Shown: positions 1 through 6,216, counted from the stretch's first letter. The stretch: 6,379 nt of DNA from Bacillota bacterium (GCA_029778935.1 JAKPBM010000372.1:1-6379); one strand, 5' to 3'. The notes: a model not told the origin generated them from the letters alone. Numbers and translations are program-made.

Positions 1-832
1 CACCAATGGCGGCGCGTTTCCCGTCCTTTTCAAACTCATCGACGCCCGGGAAAACCTGAGCGTGCAGGTGCACCCCAACGACGAGTACGCCAAGCGGGAC
101 GGCGACAACGGCAAAACGGAAATGTGGATCGTTTTGCAAGCGGATCCGGGCGCCGGCCTGTTTTTGGGCTTTGAAGCGCCCGTTACTAAAGAGGAATACG
201 CCAGGCTCATCGCCGAAAACCGGCTGGAAACGGCCTTGCACTTTATCGAGGCCAAAGCCGGCGACTGCTTCTTCCTTCCGGCGGGGCTGGTCCACGCCAT
301 CGGCAAAGGCCTGGTCATCGCAGAGATTCAGCAGTCTTCCGACGCCACCTACCGGGTGTACGACTGGGGCCGGGTCGGGCCGGACGGCAAGGGAAGGCCT
401 TTACACATCGAAAAAGCCCTCGACGTTTCCGATACTTCCGCCAAAGGGAAGAAAGCGAAAAGCTTTACAGCGGAGAAAGATGGGGTAAAAACAACCTATT
501 TGCCCGGATGCCCCCTTTTTGCCGCCCGCAGAATCCAATTTTGCGGCACATACCGCGGCGAAACCCGCGGCGACAGCTTCCATATCCTCTTTTGCGCCGA
601 TGGAAAGGTGGCCGTTTCGGCCGGCGACGGGGAAGCGGAACTTTCTAAGGGCGACACTGTGATTGTACCCGCCTGCGCCGAAGACTACACTTTGAAAAAC
701 GCCGGTCCGGCGCTAAGCGCGGAGGTTTTGAGCTTCTTTATCCCCGATTACGAGAAAGACTATCTCCTTCCGCTTACCAAAGCAGGGTTTTCGGAAGAAG
801 ACGTGCAAAAGCTCTTTTGTCGGCTGGAGTAA
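1..832 (+). CDS. manA: Mannose-6-phosphate isomerase, class I (5'-truncated by window edge)
   Basis: Type I phosphomannose isomerase, a cytoplasmic zinc enzyme that interconverts mannose-6-phosphate and fructose-6-phosphate. The reading frame is open from base 2, so the gene starts left of the window; the visible part is 276 residues plus TAA. The first codons read FPVLFKLIDARENLSVQVHPND, the family signature, so the internal GTG at 62 is not the start. Visible metal-site elements are Gln and His of QVHPND (fragment residues 22 and 24), Glu of KTEMW (about 40) and His of PAGLVHAI (about 98). The conserved YRVYDWGR follows at about 117-124, and a C-terminal cupin-like half ends the protein. 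Bacillus-type ManA proteins are about 315 residues, so roughly 40 N-terminal residues are missing here. The hydrolase gene at 866 follows after 33 nt with no terminator, so the two are probably co-transcribed. Family call is firm; the cellular role (mannose use or GDP-mannose supply) is not decided by the sequence. Confidence 0.95.
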   Translation, partial: TNGGAFPVLFKLIDARENLSVQVHPNDEYAKRDGDNGKTEMWIVLQADPGAGLFLGFEAPVTKEEYARLIAENRLETALHFIEAKAGDCFFLPAGLVHAIGKGLVIAEIQQSSDATYRVYDWGRVGPDGKGRPLHIEKALDVSDTSAKGKKAKSFTAEKDGVKTTYLPGCPLFAARRIQFCGTYRGETRGDSFHILFCADGKVAVSAGDGEAELSKGDTVIVPACAEDYTLKNAGPALSAEVLSFFIPDYEKDYLLPLTKAGFSEEDVQKLFCRLE

Positions 833-865
833 AGACGGTTTATAAGACGGAAAGGATGTGCGGAC

Positions 866-1681
866 ATGACAAGACCCAGAATTTTCGCCAATCACGCCCA
901 CGTATTTCCCAAGGAAGTTAAGGAAAACGGCACCATCGACAAACTGAAAGAGTTGATGGAAGGCTGCGGCATTGAAAAAGCCGTCGTGTTTGCTCCGTTT
1001 TCCAAAGGGGAGAAGACGCAGATGCGCTATCCCGGCGAAGATCAGAACGTGTGGCTGGCGGAGCAGATTAAAAACGAGCCGAATCTAATCGGTTTTGGCA
1101 CCGTGGACTTCACGAAAGACAACCTGGCCGAGCAGGCGGAGCAGATTGCCGACCTGGGTTTCAAGGGCATCAAGCTGCATCCGGCCCATCAGGAGTTTAA
1201 AGTCAACGGGTCGAAAGCTTTCCAGCTCTACGAAGCGGCGGAGCGGCTGGGCCTGTTCCTGTCCTTCCATACGGGCGTCCACTACCACCGGCTCAGCGAC
1301 TACACCATGCTTCTGTTCGACGACATTTCCTATTCCTTCCCGAACCTGCGCTACTCCATGGAGCATCTGGGCGGGTACGCCTTCTTCCGGGAAGGTGTCG
1401 CCGTCATGGCCAACAGCCAGCGGGACAAAGTGAACCCCCGTGTGTTTGCCGGCTGGACCAGCATCTGGAAGCCCGGCAACTGGTACCTTTCCGACGAGGA
1501 TCTGGTCAACCTGGTGCTGATTACGGGCGAAAACGCCCACATCTTCGGCCTGGATTTCCCCTACTGCAGCGTGGAAAGCATGAACTACGCCATCGACCGG
1601 ATCATGAATCTGCCTATTGCCGATTCGGCAAAGGAAAAAATCCTGGGTGGAAACCTGCGCCGCGTTTTGGGCGTCGACTGA
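866..1681 (+). CDS. Amidohydrolase_2-family metal-dependent hydrolase (TIM barrel)
   Basis: A 271-residue protein of the amidohydrolase 2 branch of the amidohydrolase superfamily, which hydrolyses or decarboxylates small substrates on a (beta/alpha)8 barrel with one divalent metal. Visible motifs, in order: HxH at residues 10 and 12 (strand 1), GIKLHP at 101-106, FHTG at 134-137 (His135), MEHLGG at 165-170 (His167), and the late-strand Asp in GLDFPY (Asp230). The C terminus SAKEKILGGNLRRVLGV is the usual closing helix of the family. All expected metal or catalytic positions look intact and the length is normal. The ATG at 866 has AAAGGA at 851-856, a workable spacing. No signal peptide is seen, so it should be cytoplasmic. 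It follows the phosphomannose isomerase gene and a hairpin terminator follows it, so the two form a likely transcription unit. The substrate cannot be told from the sequence, and a sugar-related role is only guilt by association. Confidence 0.88.
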   Translation: MTRPRIFANHAHVFPKEVKENGTIDKLKELMEGCGIEKAVVFAPFSKGEKTQMRYPGEDQNVWLAEQIKNEPNLIGFGTVDFTKDNLAEQAEQIADLGFKGIKLHPAHQEFKVNGSKAFQLYEAAERLGLFLSFHTGVHYHRLSDYTMLLFDDISYSFPNLRYSMEHLGGYAFFREGVAVMANSQRDKVNPRVFAGWTSIWKPGNWYLSDEDLVNLVLITGENAHIFGLDFPYCSVESMNYAIDRIMNLPIADSAKEKILGGNLRRVLGVD

Positions 1682-1716
1682 TTCTATCCGCGGCGAGGGG
1701 AAAGCGATGATTCCAC

Positions 1717-1742
1717 AATCCCCGGTTTCCGCCGGGGATTTT
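1717..1742 (+). terminator. Intrinsic terminator after the isomerase/hydrolase pair
   Basis: AATCCCCGG (1717-1725) and CCGGGGATT (1732-1740) form a perfect 9-bp GC-rich stem around a six-base loop TTTCCG. The run TTTT at 1739-1742 follows before GG. It lies 36 bases after the hydrolase stop and ahead of the biotin ligase gene. The U tract is short, so termination may be incomplete. Confidence 0.72.
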
Positions 1743-1783
1743 GGCTATATGGATAGACTTTACGTTAATTTCTGCACGGATGA

Positions 1784-1792
1784 AAAGGTGAG
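1784..1792 (+). promoter_or_regulatory. Ribosome binding site that fixes the TTG start of the biotin ligase
   Basis: AAAGGTGAG lies five bases before TTG at 1798. The ligase frame is closed by an in-frame TGA at 1789-1791, inside this site, and no ATG or GTG lies between it and the first conserved residues. TTG at 1798 is therefore the only good start. Confidence 0.75.
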
Positions 1793-1797
1793 CGCGC

Positions 1798-2571
1798 TTG
1801 CTGGACTTTGAACGCATCAGAAGGGAAGCCGGCGGCTATGTTGCCGGTTTCGACGATATCACATCTACCAACGACGTACTGAAGGCTCTGGCCAAAGAGG
1901 GGGCGCCCGGCCAGACGGCCCTCGTGGCGGACAGGCAGACCGCCGGGCGAGGCCGGCTGGGGCGGCAGTTTTTTTCGCCGTCCGGAACGGGGATGTACAT
2001 CTCCGTTTTGCTGCGGTTTCCGGCCGACGTGCCGCCGGAGGGGCTGACGGCCGAAGCGGCGGTGGCGGCGGCCCTTGCCATCGAGAAAGTTACGGGCGTG
2101 GAAACGGCCATCAAATGGATTAACGACCTGTATAAAAACGGCAAGAAGGTGGCGGGCATCCTTTGCGAAAGCGGGATGAGCACCGAGGGGCTGTATGTTG
2201 TGATTGGCATCGGCGTCAACTGTGTGGAGCCGCCCGGCGGATTCCCTGCGGAGCTGTCGGAAGCCGGCGCTTTGTCGGACGCTGCGGACCCCCGCGGCAT
2301 CGACCGGGAAGCCCTGGCGGCGGAAATCATCCGCAGGCTGCGCAGCCTGACGGGGCGGCTTTCCGAGGAAGAATGGAACGAGTACCGCCGCCGCTCGTTC
2401 GTGCTGGGCAGGGAAGTGGTCTGGCTTGTGCGCGGGCAGGAAAAGGGCAGAGGCCGCGCCGTAGACATCACCAGGGAGGGCCATTTGGTGGTGGAAACGC
2501 CGGAAGGGCCGCTTACGCTTTCGACGGGGGAAATCTCCGTCCGCCTTGCGCCAAATGAGGGTGGAAAGTGA
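1798..2571 (+). CDS. birA: Biotin--[biotin carboxyl-carrier protein] ligase, class I (no HTH domain)
   Basis: A cytoplasmic enzyme that makes biotinyl-5'-AMP from biotin and ATP and transfers biotin to the lysine of carboxylase carrier domains such as AccB. The 257-residue product begins directly in the catalytic fold. Visible are ITSTNDVLK (21-29), the biotinyl-AMP loop GRGRLGR with FFSPSGTGMYIS (50-69), KWINDLY with the catalytic lysine (Lys106), KVAGILCE (117-124) and GIGVNC (137-142). The small C-terminal SH3-like domain follows (about 205-250). There is no N-terminal winged-helix domain, so this should be a pure ligase and not a repressor of biotin genes; bifunctional BirA proteins are about 320 residues. 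The start is TTG, forced by an in-frame stop just upstream. The gene is separated from the left pair by a terminator. No convincing terminator follows it before the 670-base gap. Confidence 0.95.
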   Translation: MLDFERIRREAGGYVAGFDDITSTNDVLKALAKEGAPGQTALVADRQTAGRGRLGRQFFSPSGTGMYISVLLRFPADVPPEGLTAEAAVAAALAIEKVTGVETAIKWINDLYKNGKKVAGILCESGMSTEGLYVVIGIGVNCVEPPGGFPAELSEAGALSDAADPRGIDREALAAEIIRRLRSLTGRLSEEEWNEYRRRSFVLGREVVWLVRGQEKGRGRAVDITREGHLVVETPEGPLTLSTGEISVRLAPNEGGK

Positions 2572-2822
2572 CAGGCAGTAGACAGGCTAGTTGCGCGGGG
2601 TCTGAATTGCCTATTACATGTTGCGATTTATCCTTTATCACAAGTTAGGTTTCCCTTTGCATGGGAAGACGAAAGGGCACTTGCTAAACAAATGGGCGCG
2701 CTCGCCTTTTGGGACGGCCAAAGCTGTACGATGCTTCGCGGGGAGACGCGTAAGGGAGCCGGCTTTCGGCCATCCATCGGCACAAGCTGTGCCCTTACAA
2801 GGCATGTCCGTTTGGATAACGC

Positions 2823-2850
2823 CGGCAGGCGGCGTGCCTTCCGCCTGCCG
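2823..2850. repeat. Perfect 10-bp inverted repeat (hairpin)
   Basis: CGGCAGGCGG (2823-2832) and CCGCCTGCCG (2841-2850) are exact reverse complements separated by eight bases. No T tract follows on either strand, so this is not a standard terminator. It is the strongest of a series of dyads: 2653-2658 with 2672-2677 (CCCTTT/AAAGGG), 2758-2761 with 2767-2770, 2779-2784 with 2788-2793 (GGCACA/TGTGCC), and 2867-2870 with 2877-2880. CCGTTTC (2869-2875) can also pair with GAAACGG (2923-2929). The density suggests a folded RNA or a mobile repeat; the function is unknown. Confidence 0.55.
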
Positions 2851-2981
2851 ATTTCGATATAGGGTAGCCCGTTTCAGGGCAAACCGAAATGCAACTGCTG
2901 TAACACCGCTTCGGGGAAACCAGAAACGGCCCAATGTATCTTATCCTAAAACCGAGTTCACCTGATTAACACCCCCAAGCC

Positions 2982-3103
2982 AAAGCTGGCGAAAAACGCC
3001 CTATCCGCATAGTATGAGGCCGGTTGCGAAAACCGCCCCAAACCCGCTATATGTAAAGCTGACCGCGAAAACACCTAAACCCGCTATATGCAAAGCCGGT
3101 TAG
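2982..3103. repeat. Degenerate tandem repeat, period about 37 bases
   Basis: Three and a part units lie head to tail: 2982-3016, 3017-3053, 3054-3090 and a partial unit from 3091. Each has a GCGAAAA core; the second and third share AAACCCGCTATATG exactly (3040-3053 and 3077-3090), and AAAGCTG or AAAGCCG recurs at 2982, 3055 and 3092. The first unit is the most diverged (TATCCGCATAGTATG in place of the shared block). The cores can form small hairpins, for example GGCG-AAAAA-CGCC at 2988-3000 and CGGTT/AACCG at 3021-3035. The units are adjacent without unique spacers, so this is not a CRISPR array. Confidence 0.6.
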
Positions 3104-3228
3104 TTATTCGGCTTAGTCTGCCTGCACCAGCCTCTTTTTTTACCCTGTTAACCCCGCCGCGCCGGCCCCAATAAGGTATACCTGCGCATTTATCACAGGA
3201 TTTTGCAAACGATTCACATACCTATGAG

Positions 3229-3237
3229 AAAGGATGG
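3229..3237 (+). promoter_or_regulatory. Ribosome binding site deciding the propeller gene start
   Basis: AAAGGATGG lies seven bases upstream of ATG 3245. The alternative upstream starts, TTG 3203 and ATG 3224, have no purine-rich site at a useful distance, so the shorter protein is preferred. Confidence 0.6.
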
Positions 3238-3244
3238 TTCCGCT

Positions 3245-4687
3245 ATGCACCTGTCAAGCCGCTGGGGATATAAACCGTATCTGCCGCTAAGCCGCCATAA
3301 GGAACTGGAAGCGCCCTTTATCGTCCGTCTGGCGCCATCCCAGACGGGCGTTCGCCTGGAATGGCTGGACAAGCAGTCCGGCCCGTACACCATCGAAGTC
3401 CAGCCCGTTCGTATCGACACAGAAAACGGGCAAACCCTCGTTTGCGAAGCAGGAAGCCCCATATCCGCCACGGCAGAGGGCCATACGGCGGAAGTACACG
3501 GCCTGCAGCCGGGCCGCGACTACAAGGTGACGGTGTCCCGGAAGGGGGCCGCCGGCCGGTTCCGCCTGTTCCGTACGGGCGAATACCCTGACACCGTCGT
3601 ACACTACCTGCACCCGGCCGACGAGGTGTACGCCTATTCCGGCCGCAGCCTATGCAGCCCGTCGCTGGTGAAGCTTCCCTCCGGAGCGCTGCTTTGCTCC
3701 ATGGACGTATTTGCCAGCAAAGCGCCGCAGAACCTGACCCTGGTGTTCCGCTCCGACGACGGCGGGCAAAGCTGGCGGTATTTGACGGATATATTTCCAT
3801 GTTTCTGGGGAAAACTGTTTGTACATAAAGGCGCGCTGTATATGCTGGGCCATTCGTCGGAGTACGGCATGCTCATGATCGGCAAATCGGAGGACGAAGG
3901 GGAAACCTGGAGCGCGCCGGTATTCTTGCTTCCCGGCGCGGGGCAGTACTCGAACCACGGCCCCCACAAAGCGCCCATGCCCGTCATTTCCCACAAAGGC
4001 AGGCTTTGGACGGCCATCGACTACGGCTGCTGGGCCTTGGGCGGCCACAGCAACGCCCTTCTGTCGGTGGACGAGGAAGCGGATTTACTGTGTGCCGAAA
4101 ACTGGGCGCTGACCGAACCTTGCGAGTTCGACCCCGCCTGGCCCGGAGTAGTGGACGGGTTCAAGGGCTGCATCGAGGGCAACGCCGTTGTCGGCCCCGA
4201 CGGGAACCTTTACAACATGCTGCGCCACGGGGCGGGGAAGCTGCCGCCGGAGTTCGGCCGGGCTGTACTGCTCAGAGCCGACGCCGAAAACCCCCACGCA
4301 AAGCTCACCTTCGACCGGGCCGTCCCGTTCAACGGCGCGCATACGAAGTTTGCGGTGCAAAAGGACGAGGTTAGCGGGCTGTATTTCGCCCTTTCCAACC
4401 TTTCCGTGGACTCGGAGAACCCCGTCACCCGCTACACGCTGGCGCTGAAGGCAAGCAAGGATCTTATGCACTGGAAAGTGCTTAAAATTCTCATCGACCG
4501 GCGGCACGAAAACCCCAAAGAGGTGGGCTTCCAGTACCCCGACTTCCTCTTTGACGGCGACGACATCATATACGTCAGCCGCACGGCCGTTAACGGCGCG
4601 CGCAACTTCCACGACGCAAACTGCATCACCGTGGGAAGGGTCAAAAACTTCCGGGAGCTGGCAGGTGCTGCTTTTCCCGGGCAATAG
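3245..4687 (+). CDS. Sialidase-like (BNR/Asp-box) beta-propeller protein
   Basis: A 480-residue soluble protein with no signal peptide or membrane segment, so probably cytoplasmic. Residues about 24-111 look like a fibronectin-III-type beta sandwich (LEWLDKQSGPYTIEVQPV, then GLQPGRDYKVTV). From about 125 a propeller follows with Asp boxes RSDDGGQSW (about 159-167) and KSEDEGETW (about 204-212), plus a degenerate ASKDLMHW (about 423-430), as in exo-alpha-sialidase and related six-bladed folds. The ending FQYPDFLFDGDDIIYVSRTA suits the last blades. The canonical sialidase RIP arginine site appears to be replaced (SLCSPSLVKLPSG), so true sialidase activity is doubtful and another glycoside role is possible. 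The frame also opens at TTG 3203 and ATG 3224, but only ATG 3245 has a good Shine-Dalgarno (AAAGGATGG, 3229-3237, seven bases away). Its stop codon overlaps the ribosome binding site of the HAD gene that follows, showing an operon. Confidence 0.8.
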   Translation: MHLSSRWGYKPYLPLSRHKELEAPFIVRLAPSQTGVRLEWLDKQSGPYTIEVQPVRIDTENGQTLVCEAGSPISATAEGHTAEVHGLQPGRDYKVTVSRKGAAGRFRLFRTGEYPDTVVHYLHPADEVYAYSGRSLCSPSLVKLPSGALLCSMDVFASKAPQNLTLVFRSDDGGQSWRYLTDIFPCFWGKLFVHKGALYMLGHSSEYGMLMIGKSEDEGETWSAPVFLLPGAGQYSNHGPHKAPMPVISHKGRLWTAIDYGCWALGGHSNALLSVDEEADLLCAENWALTEPCEFDPAWPGVVDGFKGCIEGNAVVGPDGNLYNMLRHGAGKLPPEFGRAVLLRADAENPHAKLTFDRAVPFNGAHTKFAVQKDEVSGLYFALSNLSVDSENPVTRYTLALKASKDLMHWKVLKILIDRRHENPKEVGFQYPDFLFDGDDIIYVSRTAVNGARNFHDANCITVGRVKNFRELAGAAFPGQ

Positions 4688-4691
4688 GAGG
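4686..4691 (+). promoter_or_regulatory. AGGAGG ribosome binding site overlapping the upstream stop codon
   Basis: A consensus AGGAGG starts inside the TAG stop (4685-4687) of the propeller gene and lies five bases before ATG 4697. This arrangement favours translational coupling and supports co-transcription of the propeller and HAD genes. Confidence 0.8.
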
Positions 4692-4696
4692 AGCCA

Positions 4697-5386
4697 ATGC
4701 GGTATCAAACCGTTCTGTTCGATGTAGACAACACGTTGCTGGATTACCGCCAGGCGGAAGCCTATGCGCTGGAATCGGCCTGGCGCAAAAGGGGCTACGA
4801 CTATACGCCGAAGGTGCTGGAAACCTACCGGGAAATTAACGACGCCTTGTGGATTGCGCTGGAAAAAGGCGAGATCACCAAACAGGAGCTTATGGCCGCC
4901 CGCTTTCAAAGCGTGTTTGAAGCCCTTTCGATGAAGGAAGGCTGGAAAGGCTTCAACGATTTGTACATTGCTGGCCTGGCGGAAACGGCGTTCCCGCTGG
5001 ACGGGGCGCTGGAGACGGTGCGCACCCTGCATGAAATGGGCGTCACCCTCGCCGTGGCCAGCAACGGCATCGCCTGGGCCCAGCGGAAGCGGATGGAGAA
5101 CGCGGGGCTTCTGCCGTATTTTCACAAGGTGTACGTGTCGGAAGCCATCGGCGCGGCAAAGCCCAGAGCGGCCTTTTTCGCCCACGCGTGGGAGGACTTA
5201 GGGCGCCCCGACAAGAAAACCGTTCTCATGGTGGGGGACTCGGTGGCGGCGGACATTGAAGGCGCCAAGCGCTTCGGGTTCGACACGGCGTGGATATACA
5301 GAGACGGTTTGGATGTGCCGGAAACGGCCGATTATGTGGTGAAAAAGCTGGATGAGGTCGTGAAAATCGTTTCAGAATCAGCGTAA
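4697..5386 (+). CDS. HAD-family hydrolase, YjjG-type (noncanonical pyrimidine nucleotidase-like)
   Basis: A 229-residue cytoplasmic phosphatase of the haloacid dehalogenase superfamily with a helical C1 cap. Motif I is DVDNT (nucleophile Asp9, acid/base Asp11), motif II ASNG (Ser122), motif III Lys155 in GAAKP, and motif IV GDSVAAD (Asp181, Asp186); all catalytic positions are present. The cap carries YREINDALWIALEKGEIT (Asn48, Leu51, Trp52), matching the N..LW...G.I pattern I recall in Escherichia coli YjjG, a nucleotide 5'-phosphatase that removes noncanonical pyrimidine nucleotides. This supports the subfamily call, while the physiological substrate remains open. The ATG at 4697 follows an ideal AGGAGG. 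It is the middle gene of a three-gene operon and a tandem paralog of the gene at 5405, with the same length and conserved motif order. Confidence 0.85.
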   Translation: MRYQTVLFDVDNTLLDYRQAEAYALESAWRKRGYDYTPKVLETYREINDALWIALEKGEITKQELMAARFQSVFEALSMKEGWKGFNDLYIAGLAETAFPLDGALETVRTLHEMGVTLAVASNGIAWAQRKRMENAGLLPYFHKVYVSEAIGAAKPRAAFFAHAWEDLGRPDKKTVLMVGDSVAADIEGAKRFGFDTAWIYRDGLDVPETADYVVKKLDEVVKIVSESA

Positions 5387-5393
5387 AGGGGGT
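5385..5393 (+). promoter_or_regulatory. Ribosome binding site for the second HAD gene
   Basis: AAAGGGGGT begins in the TAA stop (5384-5386) of the first HAD gene. It lies eleven bases before the GTG start at 5405, but only four before an out-of-frame TTG at 5398. The GTG is chosen because its frame alone carries the conserved HAD motifs. Confidence 0.5.
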
Positions 5394-5404
5394 TGGCTTG
5401 ACAA

Positions 5405-6094
5405 GTGAAAGGGAAGTACGCCGCCGTGCTGCTGGATGTGGACGGGACGCTGCTGGACTACGGCAAAGCGGAAGCGGCGGCGCTGGAAGCGGCTTTTGCC
5501 CGAAAGGGGATTCCCTTTACGCCCCAGATCCACGCGTACTACAAAACCGCTTCCCAGGAGGCAAGAAAGCTTCTGGAAAAGAACCCTTCCGACCGGCACG
5601 CTTTTCGTGTACGGCGGTTTGCGTGTCTGTTTGACACGCTGGGCGTCACGGAAGACGCCGAAGCGTTCAACCGCTTGTTTTTGAGCCTGCTAGCGGAAAC
5701 GCCCGCTCCGCTGGAAGGGGCGGAGAAGCTTTGCAGGGCGGTATCGGAAGCGGGCGTGACCCTGGCCGTGGCTTCCAACGGCGACGAGTGGTTTCAGGCG
5801 GAAAGGCTGAAAGCCGCGGGGCTGTTAAAGTACTTTTCCCAGGTGTTTACGTCGGAACAGGCAGGGGCGGCAAAACCCGACCCGGCATTTTATGCCTATG
5901 TTTGGGAAGGGCTGGGTTTCCCGCCGAAGGAGCGGGTGCTCATGGTGGGGGACTCGGTGACGGCGGACATTATAGGCAGCAAGAAGTTTGGGTTTGCCGC
6001 CTGCTGGGTAACGAAGCAAATCGGCGGTTCCTCCGGCGGGGCCGACTTCATGGCGGCGTCGCTGGAAGATGTGATACCGATTGTGTGTCAATAG
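5405..6094 (+). CDS. HAD-family hydrolase, diverged tandem paralog of the preceding gene
   Basis: A 229-residue HAD phosphatase of the same group as its upstream neighbour. Motif I is DVDGT (Asp11, Asp13), motif II ASNG (Ser124), motif III Lys157 in GAAKPDPAFY, and motif IV GDSVTAD (Asp183, Asp188), so it should be catalytically competent. The cap differs: where the neighbour has N..LW, this protein has S..AR (Ser50, Ala53, Arg54), and the following Gly and Ile become Asn and Ser. It has probably drifted to another phosphorylated substrate. The start is GTG: an in-frame TGA at 5399-5401 lies just upstream and the conserved KYAAVLLDVDGT begins only a few codons later. A purine run AAAGGGGGT (5385-5393) beginning in the upstream stop codon gives an eleven-base spacing, somewhat long. 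It is the last gene of the operon. Alternatives are phosphoglycolate phosphatase-like or general sugar-phosphate phosphatase. Confidence 0.83.
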   Translation: MKGKYAAVLLDVDGTLLDYGKAEAAALEAAFARKGIPFTPQIHAYYKTASQEARKLLEKNPSDRHAFRVRRFACLFDTLGVTEDAEAFNRLFLSLLAETPAPLEGAEKLCRAVSEAGVTLAVASNGDEWFQAERLKAAGLLKYFSQVFTSEQAGAAKPDPAFYAYVWEGLGFPPKERVLMVGDSVTADIIGSKKFGFAACWVTKQIGGSSGGADFMAASLEDVIPIVCQ

Positions 6095-6098
6095 GAGG
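6093..6098 (+). promoter_or_regulatory. Orphan AGGAGG Shine-Dalgarno at the operon end
   Basis: AGGAGG starts inside the TAG stop (6092-6094) of the last HAD gene, in the same CAATAGGAGG context as at 4682-4691. No ATG, GTG or TTG lies within a normal distance downstream; the first ATG is at 6132 and opens only 19 codons. It looks like the remnant of a lost downstream gene or a chance match. Confidence 0.4.
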
Positions 6099-6216
6099 GA
6101 ATCGCCGGCAAAAATCCGCGCGGCAACTGCAATGCGCATCAGGCAGGCGGCGGAGAATTATGCAGCGTTATGTTCGGTCGCAGGAAGGTGAAGTATCCTC
6201 CCGCATCCAGAGCAAT

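Larger units (their letters stand above)
2572..3244. other. Long intergenic region without a convincing gene
   Basis: About 670 bases between the biotin ligase and the propeller gene. Near the left end a 7-base direct repeat GACAGGC (2570-2576 and 2581-2587) touches the ligase stop codon. From about 2640 to 2935 the DNA is rich in short inverted repeats and is open in both directions (+ frame 2618-2965, - frame 2638-2934), but neither translation shows a recognisable domain. From 2982 to 3103 there is a degenerate tandem repeat. Further right I see only a run of seven T (3135-3141) without a good preceding stem, a 10-base palindrome AGGTATACCT (3174-3183), and the ribosome binding site of the next gene. 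I could not identify a convincing sigma-A promoter, although one is expected for the operon that starts at 3245. Confidence 0.6.

Noticed and set aside
1741..1770. Possible promoter (TTGGCT, then TTAATT at 18-base spacing) before the biotin ligase
   Set aside because: Too few matches to the -35 and -10 consensus, and it overlaps the terminator T run.
1707..1811. 34-codon open frame from ATG 1707
   Set aside because: It runs through the terminator hairpin and into the biotin ligase start region, with no domain and no conserved look.
2648..2921. GGTTTCCC / GGGAAACC as terminal inverted repeats of a small mobile element
   Set aside because: Eight-base inverted matches are expected by chance in a region of this size, and I see no flanking target-site duplication.
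2638..2934. 98-codon minus-strand open frame starting at TTG
   Set aside because: An AGGA lies about nine bases before the TTG, but the translation has no known motif and the DNA is better explained as a hairpin-rich repeat. It could be revived if conserved homologs showed protein-level selection.
2618..2965. 115-codon + strand open frame in the intergenic gap
   Set aside because: No recognisable domain, no good ribosome binding site, low-complexity basic composition, and a fully overlapping minus-strand frame of similar quality.
2982..3103. CRISPR array
   Set aside because: Repeat units are adjacent and degenerate with no unique spacers, and no cas genes are present.
3110..3141. Possible terminator ending in seven T
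   Set aside because: The only available stem is four base pairs (GGCT/AGCC) around a 15-base loop, too weak to support the call.
3174..3183. Palindrome AGGTATACCT upstream of the propeller operon as an operator
   Set aside because: Ten-base palindromes arise by chance, and there is no second copy or recognisable promoter next to it.
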